Source: JAWLHK01 sp041690355 [NCBI: bacterium] (GTDB lineage: Bacteria > J088 > JAWLBW01). From it: DNA of 64,000 nucleotides. This document shows positions 25,308 to 35,312 of this stretch, piece by piece; the first letter of the stretch is position 1; each line of letters opens with the position of its first letter. The notes under the pieces are model-generated. The model was not told where the DNA came from. It did not search any database and saw only the letters and a list, made by a program, of their open reading frames with translations. The translations under genes were made by a program, and so were the position numbers. The stretch is from positions 19,043-83,042 of the forward strand of contig JAWLHK010000021.1 in the NCBI GenBank assembly GCA_041690355.1, read 5' to 3'.

Positions 25308-25880
25308 TCAGCCCGCGATGGTCCTGTTCGGCGGAACCTTGCCCGACACCGGCGCGCGCAGGTGGTTGGTCACGAGCAGCGTGAGCAGCGGAACGATGAG
25401 GTAAGCGCCCGCCAGGGTCGTGAACATCAGGAAGGTCGGGTCGGTCGCCGCCGGAACCGCCTTCCCCGCATGGTAGGCCGCGTGGTCGCCGATGTGATTG
25501 TACGGCCCCCAGACAGCAGCCATCACGGCGCCGAAAGCGAGCGCGCCGGTCACCATCGGAGCGAACGCCCGCCCCCAGGCCATGCGTCCGCTCGTGGCCC
25601 AGTGACACCCGAGCAGCAGCGCGAGAAACAGGAACCCCTCGAGCAGCAGCGCGCCCCCCCACCCGACCTGCGTCCAGGGGATCACGTACGCCAGGTTCCA
25701 GTCGGGATACCAGCGGAAGGCGAACAGCGAATCCGGGCAGTGAAACAGGCCGCCGAAGAGCGCGGTCTGCCGCAGGCTGCGGCGCCGCCAGGCCGCACGG
25801 TCCCCGCCGGAAGCGCGCAGGTTCGAGGCGGCGATCAATCCGCCGAACATGATGGAGACGGGAACGTCAGGGAGAAACAT
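25308..25880 (-). CDS. polytopic membrane protein, unknown family
   Basis: A 190-residue protein with about five hydrophobic segments (FLPDVPVSIMFGGLIAASNL, VGWGGALLLEGFLFLALLL, FAPMVTGALAFGAVMAA, LMFTTLAGAYLIVPLLTLLV). A loop has conspicuous aromatic and His content (FHCPDSLFAFRWYPDWN, NHIGDHAAYHAGK), which could place metal or haem ligands at the membrane face. It converges with yaeQ. I do not recognise the family. Confidence 0.7.
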   Translation of the reverse strand: MFLPDVPVSIMFGGLIAASNLRASGGDRAAWRRRSLRQTALFGGLFHCPDSLFAFRWYPDWNLAYVIPWTQVGWGGALLLEGFLFLALLLGCHWATSGRMAWGRAFAPMVTGALAFGAVMAAVWGPYNHIGDHAAYHAGKAVPAATDPTFLMFTTLAGAYLIVPLLTLLVTNHLRAPVSGKVPPNRTIAG

Positions 25881-25962
25881 GGCTCGTCCTTCCGGGGCGC
25901 CTGCGGCGCGTACCCCCTGGAAAGCCTACCCCGTGCCGCGCCGACTGTCGAAGGGCGGGGAA

Positions 25963-26325
25963 TCACCGCCCCGGTACGCGGACGGTCGCCGACTCCGTGG
26001 TGCCCTTCACCTGGTCGCGAAGGGTGACCTCGTATTCCCCCGCAGACAGGCCCCCGATGCGGAAGCGGAGCATCTACGGCTGGATGAGCTGGATACAGAT
26101 CACCTCGCTGTCCGGGGGCGGCGGCGGCAGCAGGCGCACCTCGACAGCTTTCCCCGACACCTTCGCGTCCCACTCCGGAAAGGGGGCACACGGGGTCGCC
26201 TTCTCGTCGATTTCGATGACCGAGATTGTATCCCCGGCCACAGCGACCCGCTCGCGCAACGGCGGAATCTGCGTGAAGCGATGCCGCTCGCAGACCTCGA
26301 CCCGCAGATCGGTCGTTTCGGTCAC
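25963..26325 (-). pseudogene. secreted-domain fragment interrupted by an in-frame TAG
   Basis: A GTG-started frame of 83 residues (ETTDLRVEVCERHRFTQIPP to ICIQLIQP) hits TAG at 26074. The same frame continues at once with MLRFRIGGLSAGEYEVTL and ends VKGTTESATVRVPGR at 25963. Both parts look like one beta-sandwich domain of the kind that decorates secreted proteins (the GEYEVTL strand). Read together they suggest a nonsense mutation in a former gene. The alternative is two tiny genes abutting as TAG-ATG. Neighbouring frames are also broken, which favours decay. Confidence 0.4.
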
Positions 26326-26552
26326 CTTCTTCCACCCCGACTCCGCCGCTCACACGCGAAGATGTCGATGGGACGGGTGAGGGTCCCGTTCCGCAGCATC
26401 TGGAACTTCTCCCAGAGATGCGGTATGGGTTGGAAAGGGGCGAGGAGCATGAACGCGGCGAACAGTAACAGGGCCGGCCACGGCGACGGCATCGCGCTGG
26501 TCGAGTTCCTCCACGAGCGTTTTCCCCGCCTGCGGATCGTCGTCTTCTCCAT
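26322..26552 (-). CDS. small membrane-segment ORF, possibly a gene remnant
   Basis: 76 codons with one hydrophobic helix (WPALLLFAAFMLLAPFQPI) and then HLWEKFQMLRNGTLTRPIDIF, which has a conserved, protein-like feel. The final residues are Arg-rich and look like read-through after a frameshift. The stop overlaps the GTG of the downstream interrupted ORF. Either a remnant of a small membrane protein or the N-terminal piece of the same broken locus. Confidence 0.35.
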   Translation of the reverse strand: MEKTTIRRRGKRSWRNSTSAMPSPWPALLLFAAFMLLAPFQPIPHLWEKFQMLRNGTLTRPIDIFACERRSRGGRR

Positions 26553-26792
26553 GCTTCCCGAGGAAAGTTTCGCCCCGCGCGCCCTGGCGGCCGGAGCGTC
26601 GGCCTACCTGTCGAAGAACAAGCCCCCCGGCGACCTCGTCACGGCAATCAAAGCGGTCCTCGAACGCGGAAAATACGTTTCCGAGGCGCAGGAGGATCTT
26701 TTGCTCGTCCACCGCATCAAGCGCAAGCTCGGGCGAGCTCCCTGGGCGATCTGGTGGCCTACAGTCTCCGGCACAAGCTGCTCGGATCCTGA
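26485..26792 (+). pseudogene. broken NarL/LuxR-type response regulator
   Basis: The frame begins mid-receiver (DGIALVEFLHERFPRLRIVVF) and runs through LAAGASAYLSKNKPPGDLV to SEAQEDLLL. It then jumps directly to HRIKRKLG, the end of the LuxR recognition helix, so most of the HTH is deleted. After HRIKRKLG a frameshift is needed to read SSLGDLVAYSLRHKLLGS and its stop. The N-terminal acidic pocket and phospho-Asp are missing. The intact homologue at 26927 shows what the C-terminus should look like (HRIKKKLGARSLGELVL). Confidence 0.75.
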
Positions 26793-26926
26793 CCCCAGGC
26801 TCGTCCAGAATTCCCCGTCTCCTCGGACCACCGGGGCCGGAACCGCTCCACGCCGCGTGTAATGATTTGCAGATTGTCTTCTGGGGGATTCCCGTTAGGC
26901 TGTAGGGGAGTTCTGGAGTTCCCTGC

Positions 26927-27508
26927 ATGCCGACCGCCGTCGACCGCATCATCATTGCCGGCGCAGAGCCGATTGTCCGGTATGGCCTCACCCGCCTTCT
27001 GGCAGAGCACGGGATACCGGCCACGGCCATCGATGCACCGGCCGCGGACCTCGCCGGCCTGGACTTCTCGGGCGTCGACGTTCTGCTGCTCGCGCATCCT
27101 TGCGGAAGCGCCGATGTGAGGCCAGATGCCGAGGCGCTCGCTGCGCGGTTTCCCCGTCTGCGCATCCTTCTACACGACGACGATGCTGCGGAATCGCTTG
27201 TTCCCTCCCGCCCGACGGTGGCCCTGCTTCCCCGCTCGTCCGCCCCTGAAGCGATCGTGGCCTCGCTGCGCGAGCTTGCCGGCATTCCGGCGCCTTCTTC
27301 GGCATCGAAGCAGCGAATTTCCGGTGCGCTTTCCACCCGGGAACGAGAGATCCTGCGCCTGCTTGCCGGGGGGCGCAAACCGGTCGAGATTGCCCGCCTG
27401 ATGGATCTGCGGATCGGAACGGTGACATCGCACACGCACCGCATCAAGAAGAAGCTCGGCGCGCGCTCGCTCGGCGAGCTGGTGCTGATGGGGAACCGGC
27501 TGCGGTAG
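26927..27508 (+). CDS. LuxR-type DNA-binding protein with degenerate receiver
   Basis: A 193-residue protein with a CheY-like N-terminal domain and a complete LuxR/NarL HTH at the C-terminus (LSTREREILRLLAGGRKPVEIARLM, TVTSHTHRIKKKLG). The receiver lacks the expected acidic pair (IIIAGAEPIVRYGL) and the phospho-Asp (VLLLAHPCG in place of LLDxxMP), so classical phosphorylation is unlikely and activity may be constitutive or ligand-driven. No kinase is adjacent. It lies next to the broken paralogue, suggesting a tandem duplication in which one copy died. Confidence 0.85.
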   Translation: MPTAVDRIIIAGAEPIVRYGLTRLLAEHGIPATAIDAPAADLAGLDFSGVDVLLLAHPCGSADVRPDAEALAARFPRLRILLHDDDAAESLVPSRPTVALLPRSSAPEAIVASLRELAGIPAPSSASKQRISGALSTREREILRLLAGGRKPVEIARLMDLRIGTVTSHTHRIKKKLGARSLGELVLMGNRLR

Positions 27509-27622
27509 CCGTCCCTTCCCTGCGACGCCCCTTCCCTGCGACGCCCTTGCCCACTGCCGCGGCCCCCACTCCGTGCTCAAGGTTGAGAAACATTGAAGTG
27601 ACCGGTACGTCAGGCCAGAACT

Positions 27623-30600
27623 TCAGAAAACGGACACCAGTGTCACGTCGCTGGCCTCGAGACGACCGTTGAACCGATGCACTACTTTCAGCGACTTGCT
27701 CAGGAAGTCGTAGTAGCTGATGTACCCTCTATCCTCGCCGTCCAGAGCCAGAGCGGTGTCGGCCTGCACATAGGAGTCGCTATCGAGGATTGCCGTCACC
27801 CATCGGCCGCTCGCATTGGTGGCGTACTTCAAGTCATCGTCGGCCGACTCGATATAGCTGATGTGGATAGCGCCCCGCGAATCGACGACGATGGAGGTGT
27901 AGAGGCCATTGAATCCGAGGCTGTCTACGACGGCCACCGTCCAGATGCCACCCTGGTTCGTAGCGTACTTGAGCTGACTGCCGTCGTTTCCCCGGTAACT
28001 GATATGAACGGCTCCCTGGGCGTCGAGGGCGAGCGAAGAATACATGCCGGAGTTCGAGTCGACCGTGACGACAGACCATGTGCCGTCCGAATTCTGTGCG
28101 TATTTCAGACTGCTCGCGCTATAGAAACTGAGGTGGGCGACATCATTCGCATCAATCCCCAACGAAGGGCGGTTGTTCCACCACGACGCTACCGTCTCGA
28201 CTTGCCAGAGGCCACCGGCCTGCCGGGCATACTTGACCTGCAGGTTCGTGCGATCGACGTAGGCAATGTGAACGTCGCCGGCCGAGTCGAACGCCATCGA
28301 AGAAAATTCGCCCACGTCCCCCACGTCATCGACAGTTTCAATCTCCCAGAAGCCTGACACGTTCCTTGCGTATTTCAGGCTGGTGTTCGACGTGTCGTAG
28401 TAGGAAATGTGCGGATTGCCTCCCGCGTCCAAACGGAGCGACGTATGTTGTCCGACGCTGCCCGGCGAGTCGATGGTCGCAATCGACCATCCCTGCGTTG
28501 CCCCGGCAGGATAGCCTTCGGCGTACTTGAGGTCCTGCGCATCTTCATGGTAGTAGCTGACGTGGCTTCTCCCCTCTGCATCGACGGAGAGCGACGAGTA
28601 TGTGCCGGCCCGGCCCGACAGGCTGAACCCGTCTACCGTTTCGGAATGAAGCGAGCTCTCGACCAGGACTACGTATTTCAGATATCGGTTGGTGGAATCC
28701 TGGTACGCGATATGCACGTCGCCGTACCGGGACACGGCCAATGAGGTGAAAAACCCGACGCTTCCGGCAGAGTCGAGGGTCGAAACGCTGAATGAGCCGC
28801 CGGCATTCGTCGCGTACTTGAGATCCGCCCCCGCGGCCGTGTAGTAGCTGATGTGCACATGACCTTCGCCATCCAGGCCCAGCGACGAGTACCACCCGTT
28901 ATTTCCGCCATCGACTTCGACCGAACTCCATCCGCCCCCCGCATTGGTTCCGTACCGGAGCCTGGGGCCGAAGACGCTGTAGCTGATGTGGATCTTATCC
29001 TGTGCATCGACCACGAGCGAGCTATGCTGCCCCACCAGCGAGCCGCTCTCGAGCGTACTGACACTCCAGGTGCCGGCGGCCCGGTAAGCATACTTCAGAC
29101 CGCCGTTCGTCACGTCGTAGTAACTGATATGGGGCTCGCCCGAAGAGTCGAGCGCGATGGACGTATACCGGCCGACATCGGCGATCGTCGCGTCGACAGC
29201 TGTGGTCACCCACACGCCGCTTTCGATCGTCGCGTACTTCAGGTCACCGTTCGTCACGTCATAGTAGCTGACGTGAGGAATACCGGAGGCATCGACGGCG
29301 ATATCCGTATACTGGCCGACGTTCTCAACCACGTTATCAACCGTCGTGGGCACCCAGCCCCCCGATTGATTGGTGGCATATTTCAGGTTGCCGTTGGTGG
29401 AATCGTAGTAGCTGATATGGCTCTTGCCCGTGTTGTCGACGGCAATCGAAGCGTACTTGCCGACCTGCCCGGCTTCGATATACGTCGTCTCCCATGCACC
29501 ACCCGAATCGGTGCCGTACACCAGGCCGCCCGACAGATACTCGTGATAGGCCACGTGCGCGCCACCCACGGCATCCAGCCCGAGCGACATGAACTCGGGC
29601 ATGTGGCTCGACGACGACTCGACCGCGATCCGTTCGCTGAGTCTAAGCGGCACGGTGCTCAACTGCACCAGTGAATTGTCCTGATTCGCCACCCTGAAGA
29701 GGAGTTTTTCATTGAAGCGCCGTGCACCGGGCGGCGTCCGTACCCATGACGTCGCGTTGGAGAGCAGCTGTTCGGTATGCGTCACGCCGGTTACGTCATC
29801 GTACTGGTATTCACCGACGATGCTGAACGTGCCCGTACCGACGAGAAAGTCGTACTGGGTGAGGCCGTCGGCGCGCCGCGTCCACGTGACGGTCGTTATC
29901 GGGCTGTTGGGCTGTGCGCTCGCGATGATCGACCAGTCTGATGCGTTGCCATAGGCATCGATGGCCCGCGCGCGATAGTTATGCTTGAAGCCGGGCTGCG
30001 TGACACTGTCGACATAGGTCACCTGAGGGGGCACGAGAGAGGCCAGCAGCCCGAAATTCTGGTCCTTTCCGTTGACGAATCGCATGAGCTCGACTCGGCT
30101 CGCACCCGAAACCAGGCCCCAGCTCAGCTCTACCGTATTCGCACTCAGGGCAAACCCGTCGCCGTCGACGTCAATGACCTGCAAGGCAGGCGCGTTCGGC
30201 GGCGTCTGATCGAGAACGATGCTTCCGCTCGCCACCACTTCATTCCTTGCGCGGTCGCGTACCGCCATGAAGACGCTCTTCGTTCCATCCCCGTCGGGCA
30301 GGTACCAGTCGAATGACGACGCGATTGGCTCCCACGACGCGCCCGTGAAGCTGGCCAGGTTGCTGACCCGCATTTCAACGGCATCCGTCAGATCGACGCC
30401 GAGCACGGTCACGGTTACGGCCCGGCTCGCTGTCGTACCCGTGAGACCGTCGTGCCCCTGCAGGCTTACCGTAAAGGGATCAACCTGCGTATCCAAGGTG
30501 ACCGTTCGCGCATAGCACGCGCTCTCGCTTCCAGCATCGTTCGCATACTGAACCGAGATCGTCTTTTCTCCGTCGCCGCCGGACAGCGTCATGCTCCTTG

Positions 30601-33600
30601 TCGTCGTATACGCTTCGGGAACGAACGCGCAACCGCCCCCCTCTCCGACCTTGGCCTGGGTGGCGCCCGAAGAGCTGAGCTGCAGCGTAATCGCCGTGCT
30701 GTTGACCCATTCGCCCTCCAGAATCGTGAACCCACCGGCGATAGACGTCTGCGGAATACTGGTGTCGAGCACAAGCGTGGCCTTGGTTACCGGACCGGCA
30801 TTGCCGAGGGTGTCAAAGTAACGGAGGTAGACATCGTGAAAGCCGTCGTCGGCATTGACGAGCGAATACGCAAAATCCGAAAGCGTGCATCCCATGACGG
30901 TGCCCGTCGGCGCGATAAAACCGAGGTCTTCGGAGAGTTCGGCGTAATCGCAGTCTGCGGCCAGCGTGCTGGAGGCGATCGTGAGGTTCGCCGTATTTGA
31001 ATATCCTGGCTTGGCTTCTGCATTTCCGCGGACGGTAAAGATTCTGGGGGTCGGCCCCGTGCGATCAAGCGTGACCGCTGTTGCGTAACAATTTGCGCTC
31101 TCATTCAAGGCGCCGTCGCGGAAGCGGACGCTGATCCAGCTCTCGCCCTCGAGCGACGGAATGCTCCACAACGTCTGGGGCGACGCCTCAACCCAATTTC
31201 CCCCGGCACACGAGTCGCCATTGGAAATCTTCATGTGAGTCGTGTCGGCAGCATACGTGAGGTCGACCCCGACAAGCGTATCCTTGGTGCGCGAAACGCC
31301 GATCGAGACGGTTCCCGTCGGCCCCAGCGTATCATACGTAATCGTATCGAAGACCGGCGTCGACACGAGCCCGCCCTGGTCGACAGCCTGCAGCCATACG
31401 GTCTTCTGGCTTTCGAGACCCGGGCCGGTCGGTTCGGCAAGCGTCCAGATCTTCGTGGCCTCGTACGCCACGACATCCGTCGTCGCGAGCGCCGCCTCGG
31501 AGTTTGCAATACGTATGCCGGCGAGTCCGCTGCCGCCGTCGCTTGCCGACAGCGAAAGCGTCACCACGCTAGCGGATGTCCTGGCAGCGCCCTGATTGAC
31601 GACGATGGCGCCGACTGGGTGCTGCGTATCGAGGATGATGGACTGGCTGAGTGCGACGCTTTCGTTACCCGCCGGATCGCGCAGTTGCAGATACACGGCT
31701 TTGGCGCCGTCCCCCACTGAAAGATCAAAACTGCGGGGAGACACGTGCGGCTCCCACCCCGACCCCTCGAAGTCGCTCCGTTCGCTGATGCGCATCTCGG
31801 CTTCCGGCTCATTGGTTCCGATGGTGAGCGTCACCGCTGTACTGCTGGTCGCGAAGCTCCCCCCATTGATGGCCAGGCTGTTATTGCCCGGGGCAATCGA
31901 ATCGAATGTGATGCCGTCGGAGATAAAATTCGTGACCCAACCGGCCTCGTCCTGGAACCGGGCGTAAACGGTCTTGGGCCCCTGCCCATTCGAGAGTACA
32001 AACGGCTTCGCAGCGGCGAATGGCTCCCAGCTCACGCCTGTGAAGCCGTTGTCCTCGCTGACCTGCATCAGTGACGCCCCCGTGGCAGTCAGGCTGAGCA
32101 CGACCGTCTGCTCCCTTGTATACCCCTGACCGTTCGCGACGACGATACCCCCACCGGTCGGCGCTTCGCGGTCGAGAATGATCTCGTCACGGACGGCATC
32201 TTCCTCATTCCGTGCGGCATCGCGATACTTCACGTACACGGCCTTGATGCCATCCGTCCCGGGCAAGGGGTAACCCCTCTGGGTTGCAAACGGCTCCCAG
32301 GCGCCGAAGTTGACGCCATCGTCACTGAAACTCATCTCCGCAGCGCCGATCGCAGCCAGACTCAACGTAACCGTCGATGTTCGGGAATACTGGGCGCCAT
32401 CATTGATCAGAATCTGCGGCGCCTCAGGCGCAATCCGGTCGATCTGTACCGTGTCGGCGACCGTCGCGCTCCAGTTTCCCGCCCCATCCTGAATTCTGGC
32501 ATATAGGGTGCGTATGCCGTCCGGGCCCGAGAAGGTATAGGTTGTCACACCCGTCATCGCAAAGCGCACAGGATTCGAAAAGGCCGCGTTTTCGCTCAGT
32601 TCGGCCCAGCTTGCCCCCGTCGCCGTCAACGCGACGCTGACCGCCGCGTCGTTCGTCAATTCCTCGCCGTCGGCCAGACTGATCGAGACGCCGGTCGGCC
32701 CCTGTGTATCAACGAACACCAGAAGCGGTCCGGCGTCGACGACGTGGCCGACGGCGTCACGCACCTGGGCGTAGATGAGTCGATTCTCACCGGCGGGGTC
32801 GCTCGCCGCCGGTACCTCCCAGGCACGGGTCGGGCTGTAGGTTTCCCAGGCCGCGCCCGTGTACCCGGCATTGTTCGAAAGGCGCATTTGGAGCGGGCTC
32901 ACCGCATCCTCGGCCTCCAGGCGCAAGCGGATCGTGGTGGTGTTTATCGTCGTAACGGGGTTACCCAGAGAGTCTTCGGCGCGGAAGAAATTCACCGCCG
33001 GGGGATTCAGGTCAACGATGATCGAATCGCTCACGGCCGTACCGAAGTTGCCCGCCCGATCGCCGAATTTCACGTAGATCGTTCTGGGGCCCTCGCCCCC
33101 CGTAAACGGATGGACAAGCCCGGTCTGGTATGCCTGCGGCACCGCTCCCGAAAAATCATTCGACTCCGAGAGCATCATCCACTGTACGCCGCTCGTATCG
33201 TCTATGGCCGAGAGTTGAAGCGCGAGATTGCTCGAGGCGACATAGTCGGCGCCGTTATGAATCACGACCGAACCATATCCCGGCCCGGTACGATCCAGCA
33301 CATACGAGTCGCTGACCGGTATCGTCTCCAGACCGCTCGTCTTACGGAACTTGGCGTACAGGACCTTCGTGCCGTCGGGGCCGCTGAAGGAGACCGTTCT
33401 GGTCGGCGCGACGGCCTCCCAGGTCGCGCCCGAGAAATACGGGGCGGTCGAAAGCATCATCTCGTCGACGTACGCCGCCCCCAGATTCACCTGCACCGTC
33501 GTGGCCGACGTGACCGAAGCCTGAATGTCGACGTACGGGGACGAAGGGACCTTCGTATCGAGCGTGATGGTCTGCTCGGCAAGCTCCAGGAAGTTGCCTG

Positions 33601-35110
33601 CGTCGTCGGCAACCCGCGCGAAGAGACGCTTCGGACCGTCGCCCGGCGACAGCAGGAACGACTTCGCCGGGGCGTAGGAGAGCCAGGGCGTTCCATCGAA
33701 CGCGCTGTCTTCGCTCACCATCAGCCGCGTGGCGCCCGAGACGTTGAAAGAGAGGGTCACCAGCGTCGAACTCGTGGCCGCGCTGCCGCCGTTGACGAGG
33801 AACGGACTGCTCCCGGGTACGGGAGCCTGGGTATCGACTGTAACCGCCAGAGTGTACATCGCGCTTGGGTTACCGGCTGCATCGCGTACCCAGAGGTAGC
33901 GTATGTAAGCGCCGTCACTGCCCAAGGGTACCTGCAGCGTCGGCTGAAACGGCAGCGTCGCGGCCGTCGCCAGGTCGCTCGTCCCCCCCAGGCGGATATC
34001 GGCGACGCCCGACCCGGGGTCGACGGCGGCGAGATTCACGAGCACATAATCGCGCGTAACCGAACCATTGTTGAAGAGCGGCATCACGACCACCGGCGAC
34101 GGCGGGGTTGCGTCGTAGAAGATACTTTTCGTGAGCAGCCGCGAGCGGTCGCCGTTCGCACCGATGTAGGCGACGCAAACCGTCTTCAAGCCTTCGTCAG
34201 TCCCGAGCGACCAGATCTTCTCCGCCTGATAGGGCTCGGGATCGTCCAGTACGCATCCGGCGGCAGTACCGTCGCTCGACGAACCGATCTGCATCGTTTC
34301 GGCGTTGATGCCGGTCAGCTCCAGGTTGACCTGCGCCGTGGCCGTAAAGCGTTCGTCCGGGGCGCCATCAAACCGCGAACCAATGACGCCGAACAGGCCG
34401 GTGACCGGACTCAGCACCACCGGCTCGAGAACGACCCGCCCGCTACCGGTCACCTGTACGTTCGAAATCGTCACGCCCGGCAGCCCGGCACCCGCGGCCA
34501 CCAGGTCGTAGACCCCCGCCGGAACGTCCGAGAACCGGTACGAGCCGTCATCGCCCGACACTGTCTGCATCTCGACGGTCGCCGCTTGCGTAACGTCTGC
34601 GGCGGCGGGCGCATACCGCGGCGAAGAAGCCGCGGCCGAGCGGATGGAGCCCGTTTTACGCAGTGTGAGCGATGCGCCCCCTGAGCTCACCCGTTCGTCC
34701 TGTTCGACCCGTTCAATCAGGGCCGACCCCAGAACATCGGCGCGTAACGCCCGCAGGGTGACCGGGCCGACCGCGACGTCCTCACCGATGCCGACGGTGA
34801 TCGTCTGCGTGGCCGGCTCGAAATAGCGCGTGCGCATGCTGAGCCGGTAGGTGCCCGGCACGACCCCCGTCAGCTTCGCAACGCCCTGTGCGTCGGTATC
34901 GACACTGTAGGTTCGATCGCCATTCTGAACCTCGACCGTAATCTGTGCGTGATCCGATTCTCCCTCGAGGGCCACGCGCGCATCCAGCGTCGCTCTGGCT
35001 TGCTTTTCGTCGGGTGATTTCGGGTCGAAAGGACCTTCGTGCGGAAGTTCCGTAGAGCACGCGGCGAGGCCAAATGCCAGCACCAGGCAAAGTGAACGAG
35101 TTCGGACCAT
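27623..35110 (-). CDS. giant Ig-like/propeller lipoprotein, 2495 residues
   Basis: The lipobox LAAC follows a signal peptide at MVRTRSLCLVLAFG, so it is anchored at the outer envelope. Residues about 40-260 contain two carboxypeptidase-regulatory-like beta-sandwiches (GVAKLTGVVPGTYRLSMR, YRFSDVPAGVYDLVAAG). About 330-1650 is a run of some 14 Ig/Y_Y_Y-like modules of 85-95 residues, each with MxxSEDxxFxGxxWEPF, a G-D-G-x-K turn and VYAxFRDxAGN, ending in TxxLDTxxP. About 1830-2495 holds 14 repeats of roughly 45 residues with HISYYDxTNGxLKYAT, a likely propeller. No catalytic motif is seen; adhesion or matrix roles are inference. A GGAGG ribosome site precedes the ATG. Confidence 0.92.
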   Translation of the reverse strand: MVRTRSLCLVLAFGLAACSTELPHEGPFDPKSPDEKQARATLDARVALEGESDHAQITVEVQNGDRTYSVDTDAQGVAKLTGVVPGTYRLSMRTRYFEPATQTITVGIGEDVAVGPVTLRALRADVLGSALIERVEQDERVSSGGASLTLRKTGSIRSAAASSPRYAPAAADVTQAATVEMQTVSGDDGSYRFSDVPAGVYDLVAAGAGLPGVTISNVQVTGSGRVVLEPVVLSPVTGLFGVIGSRFDGAPDERFTATAQVNLELTGINAETMQIGSSSDGTAAGCVLDDPEPYQAEKIWSLGTDEGLKTVCVAYIGANGDRSRLLTKSIFYDATPPSPVVVMPLFNNGSVTRDYVLVNLAAVDPGSGVADIRLGGTSDLATAATLPFQPTLQVPLGSDGAYIRYLWVRDAAGNPSAMYTLAVTVDTQAPVPGSSPFLVNGGSAATSSTLVTLSFNVSGATRLMVSEDSAFDGTPWLSYAPAKSFLLSPGDGPKRLFARVADDAGNFLELAEQTITLDTKVPSSPYVDIQASVTSATTVQVNLGAAYVDEMMLSTAPYFSGATWEAVAPTRTVSFSGPDGTKVLYAKFRKTSGLETIPVSDSYVLDRTGPGYGSVVIHNGADYVASSNLALQLSAIDDTSGVQWMMLSESNDFSGAVPQAYQTGLVHPFTGGEGPRTIYVKFGDRAGNFGTAVSDSIIVDLNPPAVNFFRAEDSLGNPVTTINTTTIRLRLEAEDAVSPLQMRLSNNAGYTGAAWETYSPTRAWEVPAASDPAGENRLIYAQVRDAVGHVVDAGPLLVFVDTQGPTGVSISLADGEELTNDAAVSVALTATGASWAELSENAAFSNPVRFAMTGVTTYTFSGPDGIRTLYARIQDGAGNWSATVADTVQIDRIAPEAPQILINDGAQYSRTSTVTLSLAAIGAAEMSFSDDGVNFGAWEPFATQRGYPLPGTDGIKAVYVKYRDAARNEEDAVRDEIILDREAPTGGGIVVANGQGYTREQTVVLSLTATGASLMQVSEDNGFTGVSWEPFAAAKPFVLSNGQGPKTVYARFQDEAGWVTNFISDGITFDSIAPGNNSLAINGGSFATSSTAVTLTIGTNEPEAEMRISERSDFEGSGWEPHVSPRSFDLSVGDGAKAVYLQLRDPAGNESVALSQSIILDTQHPVGAIVVNQGAARTSASVVTLSLSASDGGSGLAGIRIANSEAALATTDVVAYEATKIWTLAEPTGPGLESQKTVWLQAVDQGGLVSTPVFDTITYDTLGPTGTVSIGVSRTKDTLVGVDLTYAADTTHMKISNGDSCAGGNWVEASPQTLWSIPSLEGESWISVRFRDGALNESANCYATAVTLDRTGPTPRIFTVRGNAEAKPGYSNTANLTIASSTLAADCDYAELSEDLGFIAPTGTVMGCTLSDFAYSLVNADDGFHDVYLRYFDTLGNAGPVTKATLVLDTSIPQTSIAGGFTILEGEWVNSTAITLQLSSSGATQAKVGEGGGCAFVPEAYTTTRSMTLSGGDGEKTISVQYANDAGSESACYARTVTLDTQVDPFTVSLQGHDGLTGTTASRAVTVTVLGVDLTDAVEMRVSNLASFTGASWEPIASSFDWYLPDGDGTKSVFMAVRDRARNEVVASGSIVLDQTPPNAPALQVIDVDGDGFALSANTVELSWGLVSGASRVELMRFVNGKDQNFGLLASLVPPQVTYVDSVTQPGFKHNYRARAIDAYGNASDWSIIASAQPNSPITTVTWTRRADGLTQYDFLVGTGTFSIVGEYQYDDVTGVTHTEQLLSNATSWVRTPPGARRFNEKLLFRVANQDNSLVQLSTVPLRLSERIAVESSSSHMPEFMSLGLDAVGGAHVAYHEYLSGGLVYGTDSGGAWETTYIEAGQVGKYASIAVDNTGKSHISYYDSTNGNLKYATNQSGGWVPTTVDNVVENVGQYTDIAVDASGIPHVSYYDVTNGDLKYATIESGVWVTTAVDATIADVGRYTSIALDSSGEPHISYYDVTNGGLKYAYRAAGTWSVSTLESGSLVGQHSSLVVDAQDKIHISYSVFGPRLRYGTNAGGGWSSVEVDGGNNGWYSSLGLDGEGHVHISYYTAAGADLKYATNAGGSFSVSTLDSAGSVGFFTSLAVSRYGDVHIAYQDSTNRYLKYVVLVESSLHSETVDGFSLSGRAGTYSSLSVDAEGRSHVSYYHEDAQDLKYAEGYPAGATQGWSIATIDSPGSVGQHTSLRLDAGGNPHISYYDTSNTSLKYARNVSGFWEIETVDDVGDVGEFSSMAFDSAGDVHIAYVDRTNLQVKYARQAGGLWQVETVASWWNNRPSLGIDANDVAHLSFYSASSLKYAQNSDGTWSVVTVDSNSGMYSSLALDAQGAVHISYRGNDGSQLKYATNQGGIWTVAVVDSLGFNGLYTSIVVDSRGAIHISYIESADDDLKYATNASGRWVTAILDSDSYVQADTALALDGEDRGYISYYDFLSKSLKVVHRFNGRLEASDVTLVSVF

Positions 35111-35312
35111 GGCCCCTCCGGTGAGTAATCAAAAAACTACTCTAGTCGATCAGGGGATGGAGGGCAAATACGCCCACGGAGAATATGGCCGGCCGTGGCG
35201 GCTGCATGGGCTCGGGCGCACGGAGTGTCCTATGTTCCCGAAGCGACGAGTCTCCGCCTGAAACGCCTCGACTTCACCGGGGATCACCGCGAGCCTCTTG
35301 TGGCCGCGCAGC

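Noticed and set aside
26880-26900. GTTAGGC upstream of the regulator gene as a further attC core.
   Set aside because: No RYYYAAC partner with paired arms is found in the preceding 120 bases.
32744-34684. A 646-codon plus-strand frame inside the giant 2495-residue lipoprotein gene.
   Set aside because: The opposite frame has a coherent repeat architecture, while this one is Arg-rich without repeats or motifs.
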